From positions 1 to 64,000 of the forward strand of contig JADJZF010000003.1 in the NCBI GenBank assembly GCA_016719395.1: DNA of 64,000 nt, read 5' to 3'. Made by a program: the position numbers and the translations under genes. Source of the DNA: Candidatus Amarobacter glycogenicus. GTDB taxonomy: Bacteria; Chloroflexota; Dehalococcoidia; Tepidiformales; Tepidiformaceae. Below, one piece after another: positions 32,267 to 41,853 of the stretch. How positions within the stretch are numbered: position 1 is the stretch's first letter; each line of letters starts with the position of its first letter. Below the pieces are notes generated by a model. That model searched no databases, was not told where the DNA came from, and saw only the letters and a list, made by a program, of their open reading frames with translations.

Positions 32267-33454
32267 TCAGGCGTCCAGGAGCGCGGCGACACCCGGGAGT
32301 TCGCGCCCTTCCAGCATTTCGAGCGAGGCGCCGCCGCCGGTGGACACATGGGTGAAGCGGGATTGCAGACCGGCAAGGGCGACGACGGCCGCAGTTTCGC
32401 CGCCGCCGACGACAGTCGTGGCATCGAGATTGGCGACGGCCCGGGCCAGGTCGAACGAACCGTGCGAGAACTTCTCCATTTCGAAGACGCCCATCGGGCC
32501 GTTCCAGACCACCGCCTTCGCCCGCTTCAGCGCGGAGGCGTAGGCCTTCACCGTGGCAGGCCCGATATCCAGCACCATGTAACCCGGAGGGATCTCGGCG
32601 ATAGGACGGGTCAGGGCCTCGGCATCCTCAGCGAATTTGCTCGCTGCGATGACATCGACCGGGAGGTGGACAGCGACACCAGCCGCCTTCGCACGTTCGA
32701 GGATGGCCTTGGCCGCTTCCACCTGTCCGTCTTCGACGAGCGACATCTGCACATCGATGCCGGTTGCCTTCAGGAACGTGTTGGCCATGCCTCCACCAAG
32801 GAGGAGCATGTCGATTTTCGGGAGCAAGTGGTCTATCGCGGGAATTTTCGTGCTCACCTTGGCCCCGCCGACGACAGCGGCGAACGGTTTCGGCGGGTGC
32901 GCGACCAGCGCGCTCAGATAGCGAACCTCCTTCTCCATCAGGAAGCCCGCCACCGAGGGCAGGTGGTGCGTCACGCCTTCAGTGGAGGCGTGGGCGCGGT
33001 GGGCGGCGCCGAAGGCGTCGTTGACGAAGACCTCAGCCAGCGAGGCGAGCTGCTCGGCGAAGAGCGGCTGGTTCTTCTCCTCTTCCGCGTGGAACCGCAA
33101 GTTCTCGAGCAGGAGGACGTGGTGTCCCATAGCGGCGACGGCCGCTTCCGCGACCGGCCCGACGCAGTCTTCGGCGAAGAGCACATCCGCGCCCAGAAGG
33201 TTCGACATCCGGCCCGCCACCGGCGCGAGGGAGAGTTCCGGATCGACACCTTTTGGGCGGCCGAGGTGCGAGCAAACGATTACCCGGGCGCCCTGTTCGA
33301 CGAGGTACTTGATGGTTGGCAGCGACTCCCTGATGCGTGTGTCATCGGTGATCGCGCCGTCTTCGAGCGGGACATTGAGGTCGGCGCGCACGAGCACACG
33401 TTTGCCCGAGACGTCGATGTCGCGGACGGTCTTCTTCCCAATGCCGTCGCTCAT
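32267..33454 (-). CDS. pgk: phosphoglycerate kinase
   Basis: The 395-residue glycolytic kinase has GKRVLVRADLNVPLEDG at the N-terminus and RVIVCSHLGRPKG near residue 58. FAAVVGGAKVSTKIPAIDHLL is near 193, and the nucleotide loop KAVVWNGPMGVFEMEKF and VVGGGETAAVV lie in the C-terminal domain. The ATG at 33454 overlaps the rpiB stop (ATGA) and is chosen over an upstream in-frame extension that lacks conservation. Confidence 0.95.
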   Translation of the reverse strand: MSDGIGKKTVRDIDVSGKRVLVRADLNVPLEDGAITDDTRIRESLPTIKYLVEQGARVIVCSHLGRPKGVDPELSLAPVAGRMSNLLGADVLFAEDCVGPVAEAAVAAMGHHVLLLENLRFHAEEEKNQPLFAEQLASLAEVFVNDAFGAAHRAHASTEGVTHHLPSVAGFLMEKEVRYLSALVAHPPKPFAAVVGGAKVSTKIPAIDHLLPKIDMLLLGGGMANTFLKATGIDVQMSLVEDGQVEAAKAILERAKAAGVAVHLPVDVIAASKFAEDAEALTRPIAEIPPGYMVLDIGPATVKAYASALKRAKAVVWNGPMGVFEMEKFSHGSFDLARAVANLDATTVVGGGETAAVVALAGLQSRFTHVSTGGGASLEMLEGRELPGVAALLDA

Positions 33455-33918
33455 GACGGGTTCGCCGCCGCGCCGATTCCGCGGCGTTCGACCTTCGCCA
33501 GCTTGTCGCGCCGGCGGGCATGGTTCCCCTCTTCGGGAGTGCTGGCAAGGAACGCCATGAGGCACTCATCTGCAATCGCGCGGCCGATCTCCCAGGCGCC
33601 GAGGGCGAGCACATTCGCATCGGTGTGCTGGCGGGCGCGCGAGGCGCCCCAGCCGGTGTGACAGAGCGCGGCACGGGCGCCGGGCACCTTGTTCGCGACG
33701 ATGCTCACGCCAACCCCGTTGCTGCAGACGACCACTCCGAGGTCGACCTCGCCTGCGACCGTATCCCGGGCGACGGGCTCGGCGAAGTCAGGGTAATCGA
33801 CGCTGTCCGCCGAGTAAGTGCCGTAGTCCACGGCCTCGTGGCCGAGCGATTTCGCCGTTTCCATCAAGTGTTGCTTTAACTCGAAACCGGCATGATCTGC
33901 GCCGAAACCGACCTTCAC
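33451..33918 (-). CDS. rpiB: ribose 5-phosphate isomerase B
   Basis: The 155-residue RpiB/LacAB family isomerase interconverts ribose 5-phosphate and ribulose 5-phosphate. Features are VGFGADHAGFELKQHL at the N-terminus, VVVCSNGVGVSIVANKVPGARAAL with the catalytic cysteine near residue 67, and HTDANVLALGAWEIG near 100. The GTG start overlaps the upstream gene's TGA. Thr residues in the GTG(I) loop are replaced by NGV. Confidence 0.92.
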   Translation of the reverse strand: MKVGFGADHAGFELKQHLMETAKSLGHEAVDYGTYSADSVDYPDFAEPVARDTVAGEVDLGVVVCSNGVGVSIVANKVPGARAALCHTGWGASRARQHTDANVLALGAWEIGRAIADECLMAFLASTPEEGNHARRRDKLAKVERRGIGAAANPS

Positions 33919-34565
33919 GAGCGGATGCTCCTTGCAACGGGTATCTGGGCCAAACCAAGTATACGGGCGACCGTAGCGCGGTCTATCGCGCCTTCCCGAA
34001 GGATGCGCACATCGGCACCAGACGCGTCGATCACGGTCGAGTCGATGCCCTGGGGCGTCGGTCCGTTGTCTATGGCCGCCGCGCACGCCGCGCCCACCTG
34101 GGCTACAGCCTCCGCGCAGGTCAGAGGGCTTGTCCCTCCAGAAATGTTGGCACTCGATGCCGCCACCGGGCCGCCCAACGCGTCGATCACGTCGAGCGTG
34201 ATTTCGACGGGGACCATGCGGAAGCCGACGGTGGCGCCGCCGCTGAGGGCCGGGCTGGCCCACCCTTCCCGCGCAGGAACGATGATGGTCCATCCGCCGG
34301 GACCCAGCGCATCGACGAGCGTCCGGGCAGCTGGCGTGACTACCGCGTGCCGCTCAAGCCATGACGGATCTCTCCCGAAGAGCAGCTGGAGGGGGAAGTC
34401 CGCCGACCGGCGCTTCGCGGCGTAGACCGCGAGCACCGCCGCATCGTCTCGAACGTCCGCGGCGATGCCGTAAACGGTGTCGGTCGGCACGATGACCAGT
34501 CCGCCTCGAGCGAGGGCGTCGCTGGCAACGGACACCGCTTCCGCTGATGGTTGCAAGGTCGGCAA
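33915..34565 (-). CDS. L-threonylcarbamoyladenylate synthase (Sua5/YwlC/TsaC)
   Basis: The 216-residue TsaC/YrdC-fold enzyme makes threonylcarbamoyl-AMP for the t6A37 modification of tRNAs reading ANN codons. The family motif VPTDTVYGIAADV is near residue 27, KRRSADFPLQLL near 52, and SSANISGG near 140. It lacks the extra C-terminal domain of long Sua5 proteins. It is the first gene of the glycolytic block and is divergent from guaA. Confidence 0.92.
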   Translation of the reverse strand: MPTLQPSAEAVSVASDALARGGLVIVPTDTVYGIAADVRDDAAVLAVYAAKRRSADFPLQLLFGRDPSWLERHAVVTPAARTLVDALGPGGWTIIVPAREGWASPALSGGATVGFRMVPVEITLDVIDALGGPVAASSANISGGTSPLTCAEAVAQVGAACAAAIDNGPTPQGIDSTVIDASGADVRILREGAIDRATVARILGLAQIPVARSIRS

Positions 34566-34667
34566 GCTGGCTCCCGAGGCTCGCCCCCGCGCGCGCGGCG
34601 GCGAAAGCGATTTCGTAGATCAGAGTCTACAATTTGGCTACCCTGCCGTATGGGTATTGCGCATTCA

Positions 34668-36255
34668 ATGACCGAGACCCTCGCCGAAGCACAAACTTCA
34701 GCCGCCAACGACCCCGCCAGAGGCCACGAGACGATCGTCGTGCTCGACTTTGGCGCCCAGTACTCGATGCTGATCGCCCGCCGCGTGCGGGAACTGAACA
34801 CGTACTGCGAACTCATCCCGTGGGATTCTCCGGCCGAACGCGTCGCAGGCCTCGATGTCCGCGGCTACATTCTCTCCGGCGGGCCGTCTTCCGTGTACGA
34901 CGAGGACGCCCCGGTCGCACCACAGTGGGTGTACGACTCGGGCAAGCCCATCCTGGGTATTTGCTACGGAATGCAGTTGCTGGCGCATCAGCTTGGTGGC
35001 AGGGTGGGCCCCGGCAGCGAACGGGAGTTCGGACCGGCATCGATCACGCGCTCAGTCGCCACACCGCTGCTCGAAGGCCTGCCCGATTCGGTCGAGGTTT
35101 GGATGAGCCACGGCGACCGCCTCGAAGCGCTCCCGCCGGGCTTCGTTTCCATCGCTCACTCCGGCAACTCGCCATATGCAGTGATGGCCGACCCGGCGCG
35201 CGGCTACTACGGCCTCCAGTTTCACCCGGAGGTCGTCCACACCCCGCGCGGGAAGGACATGCTGCGCAACTTCGTGCGAGACATCTGTCACTCCGAAGGC
35301 ACATGGACATCCGGGAACTTCATCGACGAGACGGTGGAGGCGATCCGCAAACAGGTCGGAAACGGCAAGGTGATCTGCGGCCTTTCGGGCGGCGTCGATA
35401 GCGCCGTTGCGGCAGCCCTCGTGCACAAGGCGATCGGCGACCAGCTCATCTGCATTTTTGTCGACAACGGGCTGCTTCGATCGGGCGAAGCGGAGGAGGT
35501 GGTGACGACTTTCCGCCGCAACATGCAGATCAACCTCATCCACGTTGAAGCCGAAGACCAGTTCCTCACCCAGCTCGCCGAGGTGACCAACCCGGAGACG
35601 AAACGGATCCGGATCGGCAACACGTTCGTCCGCATCTTCGAACGCGAGTCGCGCTATCGAAGACGCGCGGTTCCTTTGCCAGGGCACGCTCTACCCGGAC
35701 GTCATCGAGAGCGGCTCCCATGGCAAGGGGGCGAAGGTCATCAAGACGCACCACAACGTCGGCGGGCTGCCGGCGGACATGAAACTCGGCCTCGTGGAGC
35801 CACTGCGTTACCTGTTCAAAGATGAAGTTCGGCGAATCGGCGAGGCTCTTGGACTGCCTGAGGAGATGGTCTGGCGGCACCCGTTCCCCGGTCCCGGCCT
35901 CGCCATCCGGTGCATCGGCGAGGTTACGAAGGAGCGGCTCGACATCCTCCGCCGGGCGGACCTCATCGTGATGGATGAGATCCGGGAGGCGGGCCTCTAC
36001 CGTGACATCTGGCAGACTTTCGCCGTCCTCACTGACACGAAGACCGTCGGAGTCCAGGGCGACTACCGGACTTACGGCTACGCCGTCGCCATCCGCGCGG
36101 TAGTGGCGGACGACGCGATGACGGCAGACTGGGCACGCCTCCCGCACGAACTTCTTGCCCGAATGTCGAACCGGATCGTGAACGAGGTGCACGGCATCAA
36201 CCGCGTCGTTTACGACATCACACCGAAGCCGCCGGGGACGATCGAATGGGAGTAG
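34668..36255 (+). CDS. guaA: GMP synthase (glutamine-hydrolysing), one frameshift
   Basis: GuaA aminates XMP to GMP. The class I glutaminase domain has the catalytic Cys in GICYGMQLL near residue 100 and the His/Glu pair in FHPEVVHT. The ATP-pyrophosphatase P-loop is GLSGGVDSAVAA near 240. The frame breaks near 35645-35660 after IRIFERE and resumes as IEDARFLCQGTLYPDVIES, then runs through THHNVGGLP to the canonical end PPGTIEWE. Two bases appear to be missing (or one is extra). guaA is normally needed for guanine nucleotide synthesis, so an error in the sequence is more likely than loss. An alternative in-frame ATG lies at 34650. Confidence 0.9.
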
Positions 36256-36262
36256 CCGGCTA

Positions 36263-37531
36263 GTGGGCGCGCGAGTCTTGTTGGTAGGCCAGGGCGGGCG
36301 GGAACACGCGACCGCCTGGAAGCTGCTTCAATCCCCGAAGGTGGAGCACGTCTTCGTGGCGCCCGGAAACAGCGGCACGGGGTTGATCGCGACGAACCTC
36401 CCGCCGAGGACGACTGATATCGAGGGTATCGTCGCCGCCGCGAAACAGCACCGCATCGACTTCTACCTCGCCTGCAGCGACGACCCGCAACCGCTCGGGC
36501 TCGTCGATCGCCTGCAGGCCGAAGGGATCCTCTGCTACGGGCCGTCGGCGGCGGCCGCACGCATCGAGGCCAATAAATCCTGGGCGAAGGGCTTTATGTC
36601 GCGGCACAGCATCCCCACTGCCGACGGACGTGCCTTCGATGACTATGCTGCGGCGTGCACCTACCTCGAATCACTCCCTCCGGGGAAGCTCTGGGTGAAA
36701 GCCTCTGGTCTGGCTGCGGGCAAGGGTGCCGTCGGCTGCGAAACTCGAACCGAAGCCCTCTCGGCGATCAAAGAAATGCTCGTCGACCACCAATTCGGGA
36801 CGTCCAGCGACACCATCGTCATTGAGCGGGACATGCCGGGCTGGGAAACCAGTTGTCACGCCTTCTGCGATGGCAAGACCGCCGTGCTCTGGCCCTTCTC
36901 CACCGATTACAAACGCTCGCTCGATGGTGGCGAGGGCCTGAACACCGGCGGGATGGGCGCCTACAGCCCCAGTGCCGGCATCTCCGACACGTTGATCGGG
37001 GACATCCGCCGTCTCGTAGTCGACCCGTTTATAGCTGGGATGGCCGCGGAAGGGCATCCTTACAACGGCACCCTGTACCCCGGGATCATGGTCACCGCCG
37101 AGGGCCCGAAGATCGTCGAATACAACGCCCGCCAGGGCGATCCGGAATCCCAGGTGCTCCTTCCCCGGCTTGAAAGCGACCTGTACGAGGTCACCCGCGC
37201 TGCCGCCCGCGGGGGACTGGCGTCGATCGAGGTGCGATGGTCGTCGAAGCCGTCAGTCGGCATCGTCATCGCGAGCCGAGGCTACCCGGAGTCGTTCGAG
37301 ACGGGCCTGGCCATCAGGGGACTGGACGCCGTAGACCGGGATGTGCTGGTCTTCCACGCTGGTATGAAACCGGCAAGCGGCGGCTTCGTGACCTCCGGCG
37401 GGCGCGTCTGCACGGTGGTGGCGATGGGCGACACCATGGAGGAAGCCAGGGCCATCGCCTACGACAACGCCCGCCGGATTACTTTCGAGAACGCCTACTA
37501 CCGAACCGACATCGCCCTGGAGGCTGTCTGA
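36263..37531 (+). CDS. purD: phosphoribosylamine-glycine ligase (PurD)
   Basis: The 422-residue ATP-grasp enzyme catalyses GAR synthesis, the second step of purine synthesis. It opens VLLVGQGGREHATAWKL. ATP-grasp elements include LWVKASGLAAGKGAVG near residue 145 and NTGGMGAYSPS near 230. PKIVEYNARQGDPESQVLLPRL near 285 holds the magnesium ligands. It starts with GTG 7 bases after guaA and ends overlapping purE by one base. Confidence 0.95.
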   Translation: MGARVLLVGQGGREHATAWKLLQSPKVEHVFVAPGNSGTGLIATNLPPRTTDIEGIVAAAKQHRIDFYLACSDDPQPLGLVDRLQAEGILCYGPSAAAARIEANKSWAKGFMSRHSIPTADGRAFDDYAAACTYLESLPPGKLWVKASGLAAGKGAVGCETRTEALSAIKEMLVDHQFGTSSDTIVIERDMPGWETSCHAFCDGKTAVLWPFSTDYKRSLDGGEGLNTGGMGAYSPSAGISDTLIGDIRRLVVDPFIAGMAAEGHPYNGTLYPGIMVTAEGPKIVEYNARQGDPESQVLLPRLESDLYEVTRAAARGGLASIEVRWSSKPSVGIVIASRGYPESFETGLAIRGLDAVDRDVLVFHAGMKPASGGFVTSGGRVCTVVAMGDTMEEARAIAYDNARRITFENAYYRTDIALEAV

Positions 37532-37998
37532 TGGCTAACCCCCTGGTCGCAATCCTCATGGGTTCCGCGAACGATGAGCCGCTGCTGGAACCGACAAAAA
37601 AGGCGCTCGACGAGCTCGGCGTCCCGTACGTCGTGCGGGCAATGTCGGCACATCGCACGCCGGACAGGGTGCGGGAGTTTGCGAAGCGAGCCGAGAGCGA
37701 CGGCCTGGAGGTGTTGATCTGCGCGGCCGGCGGGGCGGCGCACCTGCCCGGGGCGGTCGCCGCGAACTGCACGCTCCCCGTGATCGGCATCCCCCTCGCT
37801 TCGAGCGAAGTGGCAGGGGGGCTGGACGCGATTTACGGCGTCCTCCAGATGCCGCCCGGCGTACCTGTCGCGGGCGTGGCGGTGGGCTCGTGGGGTGCCC
37901 GCAACGCGGCATATCTCGCCGCCTCCATCCTCGCATTGAAGCACCCGGACATCCGCGAGGCGTACAAGGCGTTCCGGGACAAGCAGTCGCAGGGGTAA
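37531..37998 (+). CDS. purE: N5-carboxyaminoimidazole ribonucleotide mutase (PurE)
   Basis: The 155-residue PurE moves the carboxyl group from N5-CAIR to CAIR. It has the MGSANDEP phosphate loop (usual GSxSD), SAHRTPDRV with the catalytic histidine region near residue 43, and ICAAGGAAHLPG near 68. Octamer-interface segments are intact. The purK partner is not in the window; a PurE that works alone on AIR with CO2 cannot be excluded. Confidence 0.93.
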   Translation: MANPLVAILMGSANDEPLLEPTKKALDELGVPYVVRAMSAHRTPDRVREFAKRAESDGLEVLICAAGGAAHLPGAVAANCTLPVIGIPLASSEVAGGLDAIYGVLQMPPGVPVAGVAVGSWGARNAAYLAASILALKHPDIREAYKAFRDKQSQG

Positions 37999-38014
37999 AT
38001 CCGAGGGCCGGCGC

Positions 38015-38809
38015 TCACTTCTTCCGCGCCACCCAGACCTGCTCCTTGCCGTACGCCGGCGGGCTTCCGAAATAGTCTGAGTACTCCGCTTCGACCTCGA
38101 AGCCGCAGAGTTCGAGCAAGTACCGCATCTCGTTCCGGTAGGTCCACCGCATTCGGAGCACTTCTTCTTCGACGCGGATGGCGCCGCCATCGCCATCCAG
38201 TTCCGTGAACCGCCAGGTCTCTTCGAACACCTGCGCGACGATGTCCGCCGTCCGGTCGGTTGCTTCGATGCGGACGGGGTTCCACGTCTCCGGGTGAAGG
38301 ACCTCGCCCAGGTCCCGCCAGGCCTCGGGCATCGGGCCCTCGGCCATTCGATCGAGTTGAGGGTCGAAGATGTCGATCGCGAGGATCCCGCCGGGCACCA
38401 GGTGCTCACGGACGCAATTGAGGCAGCCGCGCTGTTGGTCCGGTGTCGTCAGCAGCATGAACGAACGGAAAGCGATGTACACGAGGCCGAACTGTCGTCC
38501 CAGACTGAAGTTCGACATGTCCCCATGCACGAGTGCGAGCGTTGTCCCGGCCCCCGTTGCCGCTGCCTCTGCCTTCGCTACATCGAGCATCGGCTGGGAC
38601 AGGTCCAGCCCGGTGACATGGATGCCCTCCAGCGCCAGTGGCAGGGCGACGCGCGCGGTCCCGCAACCCAGCTCCAGCGCAGGCCCCGGCGCGTTGCGGG
38701 CGAGCTCCAGGTAGAAGTCGATATCGCCTTCTACGACGGGCATGCTCGCCGAGCGCGTGGCGTAGATTTCCACGTGCAGGCTGGGACGCGAATAGAACGG
38801 TTCTGCCAT
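38015..38809 (-). CDS. class I SAM-dependent methyltransferase
   Basis: The 264-residue methyltransferase has motif I ALELGCGTARVALPLALEG near residue 41. Motif II/III lie near HVTGLDLSQPMLDVAK and VHGDMSNFSLGRQFGLV. The C-terminus has WTYRNEMRYLLELCGFEVEAEYSDY, common in small-molecule methyltransferases of unknown substrate. It lies on the opposite strand between purE and purB and is convergent with purE. Confidence 0.88.
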   Translation of the reverse strand: MAEPFYSRPSLHVEIYATRSASMPVVEGDIDFYLELARNAPGPALELGCGTARVALPLALEGIHVTGLDLSQPMLDVAKAEAAATGAGTTLALVHGDMSNFSLGRQFGLVYIAFRSFMLLTTPDQQRGCLNCVREHLVPGGILAIDIFDPQLDRMAEGPMPEAWRDLGEVLHPETWNPVRIEATDRTADIVAQVFEETWRFTELDGDGGAIRVEEEVLRMRWTYRNEMRYLLELCGFEVEAEYSDYFGSPPAYGKEQVWVARKK

Positions 38810-38865
38810 CGTCGGAGTCTAGCCGTTCCCTGTTCCGTGGCATCCGTTCCCGGTACCATGTGAGC

Positions 38866-40158
38866 GTGATTCCCCGCTACTCGCGCCCCGAAATGGCCGC
38901 CGTCTGGAGCGACCAGAATAAGTTCCAGCGATGGCTCGATGTCGAAGTCGCCGCTGTGGAAGGTTGGGCGGAGCTCGGCCAGGTGCCGAAGGAAGCAGCC
39001 GCGAAGATCCGGCGGGACGCTGGATTCGACGTCGGGAAGATCGACGAGTACATCCGCATTACGCACCACGATGTGACGGCATTCCTTCGCTCCGTCGCCG
39101 AGACGCTGGGGGAAGAAGGCCGTTACGTGCATTTCGGCCTCACCTCCTCTGATGTGTGGGATACGGCGACGGGTCTCCAGCTCCGCGACGCCTGCGACAT
39201 CCTGCTGAAAGACATTGATGCGCTTTCCGCGGTCCTGGAGAAGCAGGCTGTGGCCCATCGCGACACCCTCTGCACCGGCCGCACTCACGGCGTCCACGCC
39301 GAACCGACAACCTTCGGATTGAAGCTGGCGGTCTGGGTCGACGAGATGCGGCGCAACCGCAAGCGCCTCGAATCCGCCCGTGAAGCGGTGGCAGTCGGCG
39401 CCATTTCCGGGACCGTGGGGACGCACGCTTCGTGCCCCCCTGAACTCGAGGAGATCGTCTGCAAGCACCTCGGGCTGGGGATCGAGGCCGCCTCGACACA
39501 GGTCATCCAGCGCGACCGCCACGCGCAGTTCGTGACGACGCTTGCGCTTATCGGCGCCTCGCTGGAGAAGTTCGCGACGGAAATCCGCGCACTTCAAAAG
39601 ACTGAGGTGCGCGAGGCGGAAGAACCGTTCGATGAGGGCCAGACGGGCTCCAGCGCCATGCCCCACAAGCGCAACCCGGAACTCTGTGAACGCGTCACCG
39701 GGCTTGCGCGCATCCTTCGCGGCTACGCGGTGACCTCGATGGAGAACGTTGCGCTCTGGCACGAACGGGACATCTCACACTCTTCGACGGAACGGATCGT
39801 CTTCCCCGATGCGACGCTGGTGCTGGACTACATGCTGACGATCTTCACCGGGGTGATGGAGCGGCTAACGGTGTTCCCCGAGCACATGCGCGAAAACCTG
39901 GAACGCTCGTACGGCCTCGTGTTCTCGCAGCGGGTGCTGCTTGCACTGATCGAGACGGGACTGAGCCGCCAGGATGCCTACGCCATCGTCCAGCGCAACG
40001 CGATGCAAGCATGGAAGTCGCGCACTTCGTTCTTCGACCTCCTGCTGGAAGATCCCGAAGTCACGGGCCGGATCTCGGAGGAGCATCTGCGCGGCATCTT
40101 CGACTACGGCTTCTACCTGACGAATATCGGCGCAACTTTCGAGCGCCTGGGCCTGTGA
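38866..40158 (+). CDS. purB: adenylosuccinate lyase (PurB)
   Basis: The 430-residue fumarase/aspartase superfamily enzyme acts twice in purine synthesis (SAICAR to AICAR, adenylosuccinate to AMP). RYSRPEMAAVWSDQNKFQRWLDVE marks the N-terminus. GRTHGVHAEPTTFG holds the catalytic His near residue 140. The signature loop GSSAMPHKRNPELCE with the catalytic Ser is near 262. GTG 38866 is chosen because the only nearby ATG is followed at once by a stop. Its stop overlaps the next gene's GTG. Confidence 0.95.
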   Translation: MIPRYSRPEMAAVWSDQNKFQRWLDVEVAAVEGWAELGQVPKEAAAKIRRDAGFDVGKIDEYIRITHHDVTAFLRSVAETLGEEGRYVHFGLTSSDVWDTATGLQLRDACDILLKDIDALSAVLEKQAVAHRDTLCTGRTHGVHAEPTTFGLKLAVWVDEMRRNRKRLESAREAVAVGAISGTVGTHASCPPELEEIVCKHLGLGIEAASTQVIQRDRHAQFVTTLALIGASLEKFATEIRALQKTEVREAEEPFDEGQTGSSAMPHKRNPELCERVTGLARILRGYAVTSMENVALWHERDISHSSTERIVFPDATLVLDYMLTIFTGVMERLTVFPEHMRENLERSYGLVFSQRVLLALIETGLSRQDAYAIVQRNAMQAWKSRTSFFDLLLEDPEVTGRISEEHLRGIFDYGFYLTNIGATFERLGL

Positions 40159-40970
40159 ACCCGGAGGGCGCGCCACCGGTACTCGTGGTCACTCCGCCCA
40201 GCGTGCCCCGGGCACAGCCGACATGGCGGCAGGCGCTTCGTCTCGTCCGGTCGAACCTGAAGGCGACGATGCTCCCGCTGGCGGTGATCGAGCTTCCGCT
40301 GAGCATTCTCGGGGCGGCGTTCTACTTCTACCTGTACCACGACCTCTACCCGGCCGCCGACTTCGAATCGTTCAGCCGGCTGGATTCGTCGCCATCGGGC
40401 TTGATCCTCGCCCTGTTGCTCCTGATGGCAGTCTCGATGTTGTTCAGTCTCGTTGGCGCTGGAGCGACGATCGTCGCTGTGCGGAACCTCCTGGAGGGCC
40501 GTCCGGTGAGGTTGGCCGAATCATTGGACCCCGCATTCACGAGGATGGGGGGACTGCTCGTCCTCGGGGCGATGTTCTACCTGCTCTTGCTCGCGACGGC
40601 TGCCGGAATCGTCGTCGTGCTTTACTTCATCATCCGTTGGGGGCTGGCGATCCACGCCCTGGTACTGGATGGGACGGGACTGGGTGGCTCCCTGAAGGTC
40701 AGCTGGCGGACGCTGAAAGGGAGAATGCTGCGGTTCATCGGCGTCCTGCTGACGGGCGTACTCGTTGCGATCCTGGTCTTCACGGTGGGGACCATTGTCT
40801 TCGCCACATTCCTCGCGCCGTTCAGTGCCGACCCGAGCCGAACTACTTCGCTCGTCGCCCAGTCGATGGGCGTCATCCTGTTCGGCATCGTGTCTGTCCC
40901 GACGGGGGCCTACCTCGCGGCGGCCACGACGATTTTCTACATCTCAGCGAAGGAGCAATCCCGTGCCTGA
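40155..40970 (+). CDS. hypothetical multi-pass membrane protein
   Basis: The 271-residue protein (GTG start overlapping the purB stop) has about six hydrophobic segments and the block WGLAIHALVLDGTGLGGSLKVSWRTLKGRMLRFIG near residue 158. That block is typical of DUF975/glycerophosphoryldiester-phosphodiesterase membrane-domain-like proteins. No enzymatic motif is seen. It sits inside the purine cluster between purB and purC, and overlaps both, so it is expressed with them; any link to purine metabolism is unproven. Confidence 0.75.
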   Translation: MNPEGAPPVLVVTPPSVPRAQPTWRQALRLVRSNLKATMLPLAVIELPLSILGAAFYFYLYHDLYPAADFESFSRLDSSPSGLILALLLLMAVSMLFSLVGAGATIVAVRNLLEGRPVRLAESLDPAFTRMGGLLVLGAMFYLLLLATAAGIVVVLYFIIRWGLAIHALVLDGTGLGGSLKVSWRTLKGRMLRFIGVLLTGVLVAILVFTVGTIVFATFLAPFSADPSRTTSLVAQSMGVILFGIVSVPTGAYLAAATTIFYISAKEQSRA

Positions 40971-41853
40971 TGTCCTCCTTGAGTCGCAGCTGCCCGGGCG
41001 GACCTACCGGGGCAAGGTGCGGGACACGTACGACCTCGGCGACAAGATGCTCATCGTTGCCACCGACCGGATTTCGGCGGCGGACATGGTGCTGCCCGCA
41101 GGCATCCCAGAGAAGGGCCGCATCCTCACGCAGCTTTCGGCGTGGTGGTTCGACCGCATCAAGGAAGTGGTACCGAACCACTTCATCGCGGTCATCGGGC
41201 CGCAGAACAAGCACATGGTGCCTTTCGAACTCGGGCCGGAGTACTTCGGGCGTTCGATGCTGGTGAAGAAGGCGAAGCGCCTGAAGGCCGAGTGCATCGC
41301 GCGGGGTTACATCTCCGGCTCCGGGTGGAAGGACTACCAGCGGACGGGTGCCATCTGCGGCATCCCACTGCCTGAGGGCCTGCGCGAGTCGGACCGGTTA
41401 CCCGAGCCCATTTTCACGCCAAGCACAAAGCCCGAGGTTGGCCACGACGAGAACATCTCCTACGACCAACTGGAGACCATCGTGGGTGAAGAGGCCGCGA
41501 ACGCGATGAAGCTGCGGACACTCGCCGTGTACGGTTACGCCCACACAGTGGCCCTGGAACGCGGAATCATCATCGCCGACACCAAGCTCGAGTTCGGGTA
41601 CTGGAACGAAGAGGTCATCCTCATCGATGAAGTACTCACACCCGACAGCAGCCGATTTTGGCCGGCAAACGAGTACCGTCCGGGTGGGCCGCAACCGAGC
41701 TTTGACAAGCAGCCAGTTCGCGATTGGCTTTCGAGGAGCGGCTGGAAGGACGGCGACCCACCACCACCCGTGCCCGCCGAAGTGGTCGCCGCGACGACCG
41801 AACGCTACCGCACCGCGTACAAGATGCTGACTGGCCAGGAGCTACCCGAATGA
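40963..41853 (+). CDS. purC: phosphoribosylaminoimidazole-succinocarboxamide synthase (PurC)
   Basis: The 296-residue SAICAR synthase joins CAIR to aspartate using ATP. GKVRDTYDLGDKMLIVATDRISAAD is the conserved N-terminus. ECIARGYISGSGWKDYQ is near residue 105, FTPSTKPEVGHDENIS near 148, and the metal-binding IIIADTKLEFGY and IDEVLTPDSSRFW near 200. It starts with GTG after a good AAGGAG ribosome site and overlaps the previous stop region by 8 bases. The length fits the longer eukaryote-like/bacterial form. Confidence 0.95.
   Translation: MPDVLLESQLPGRTYRGKVRDTYDLGDKMLIVATDRISAADMVLPAGIPEKGRILTQLSAWWFDRIKEVVPNHFIAVIGPQNKHMVPFELGPEYFGRSMLVKKAKRLKAECIARGYISGSGWKDYQRTGAICGIPLPEGLRESDRLPEPIFTPSTKPEVGHDENISYDQLETIVGEEAANAMKLRTLAVYGYAHTVALERGIIIADTKLEFGYWNEEVILIDEVLTPDSSRFWPANEYRPGGPQPSFDKQPVRDWLSRSGWKDGDPPPPVPAEVVAATTERYRTAYKMLTGQELPE

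Noticed and set aside
34605..34633. Promoter for guaA at TACAAT (34628-34633)
   Set aside because: The -10 is acceptable but no -35 close to TTGACA lies 16-18 bases upstream.
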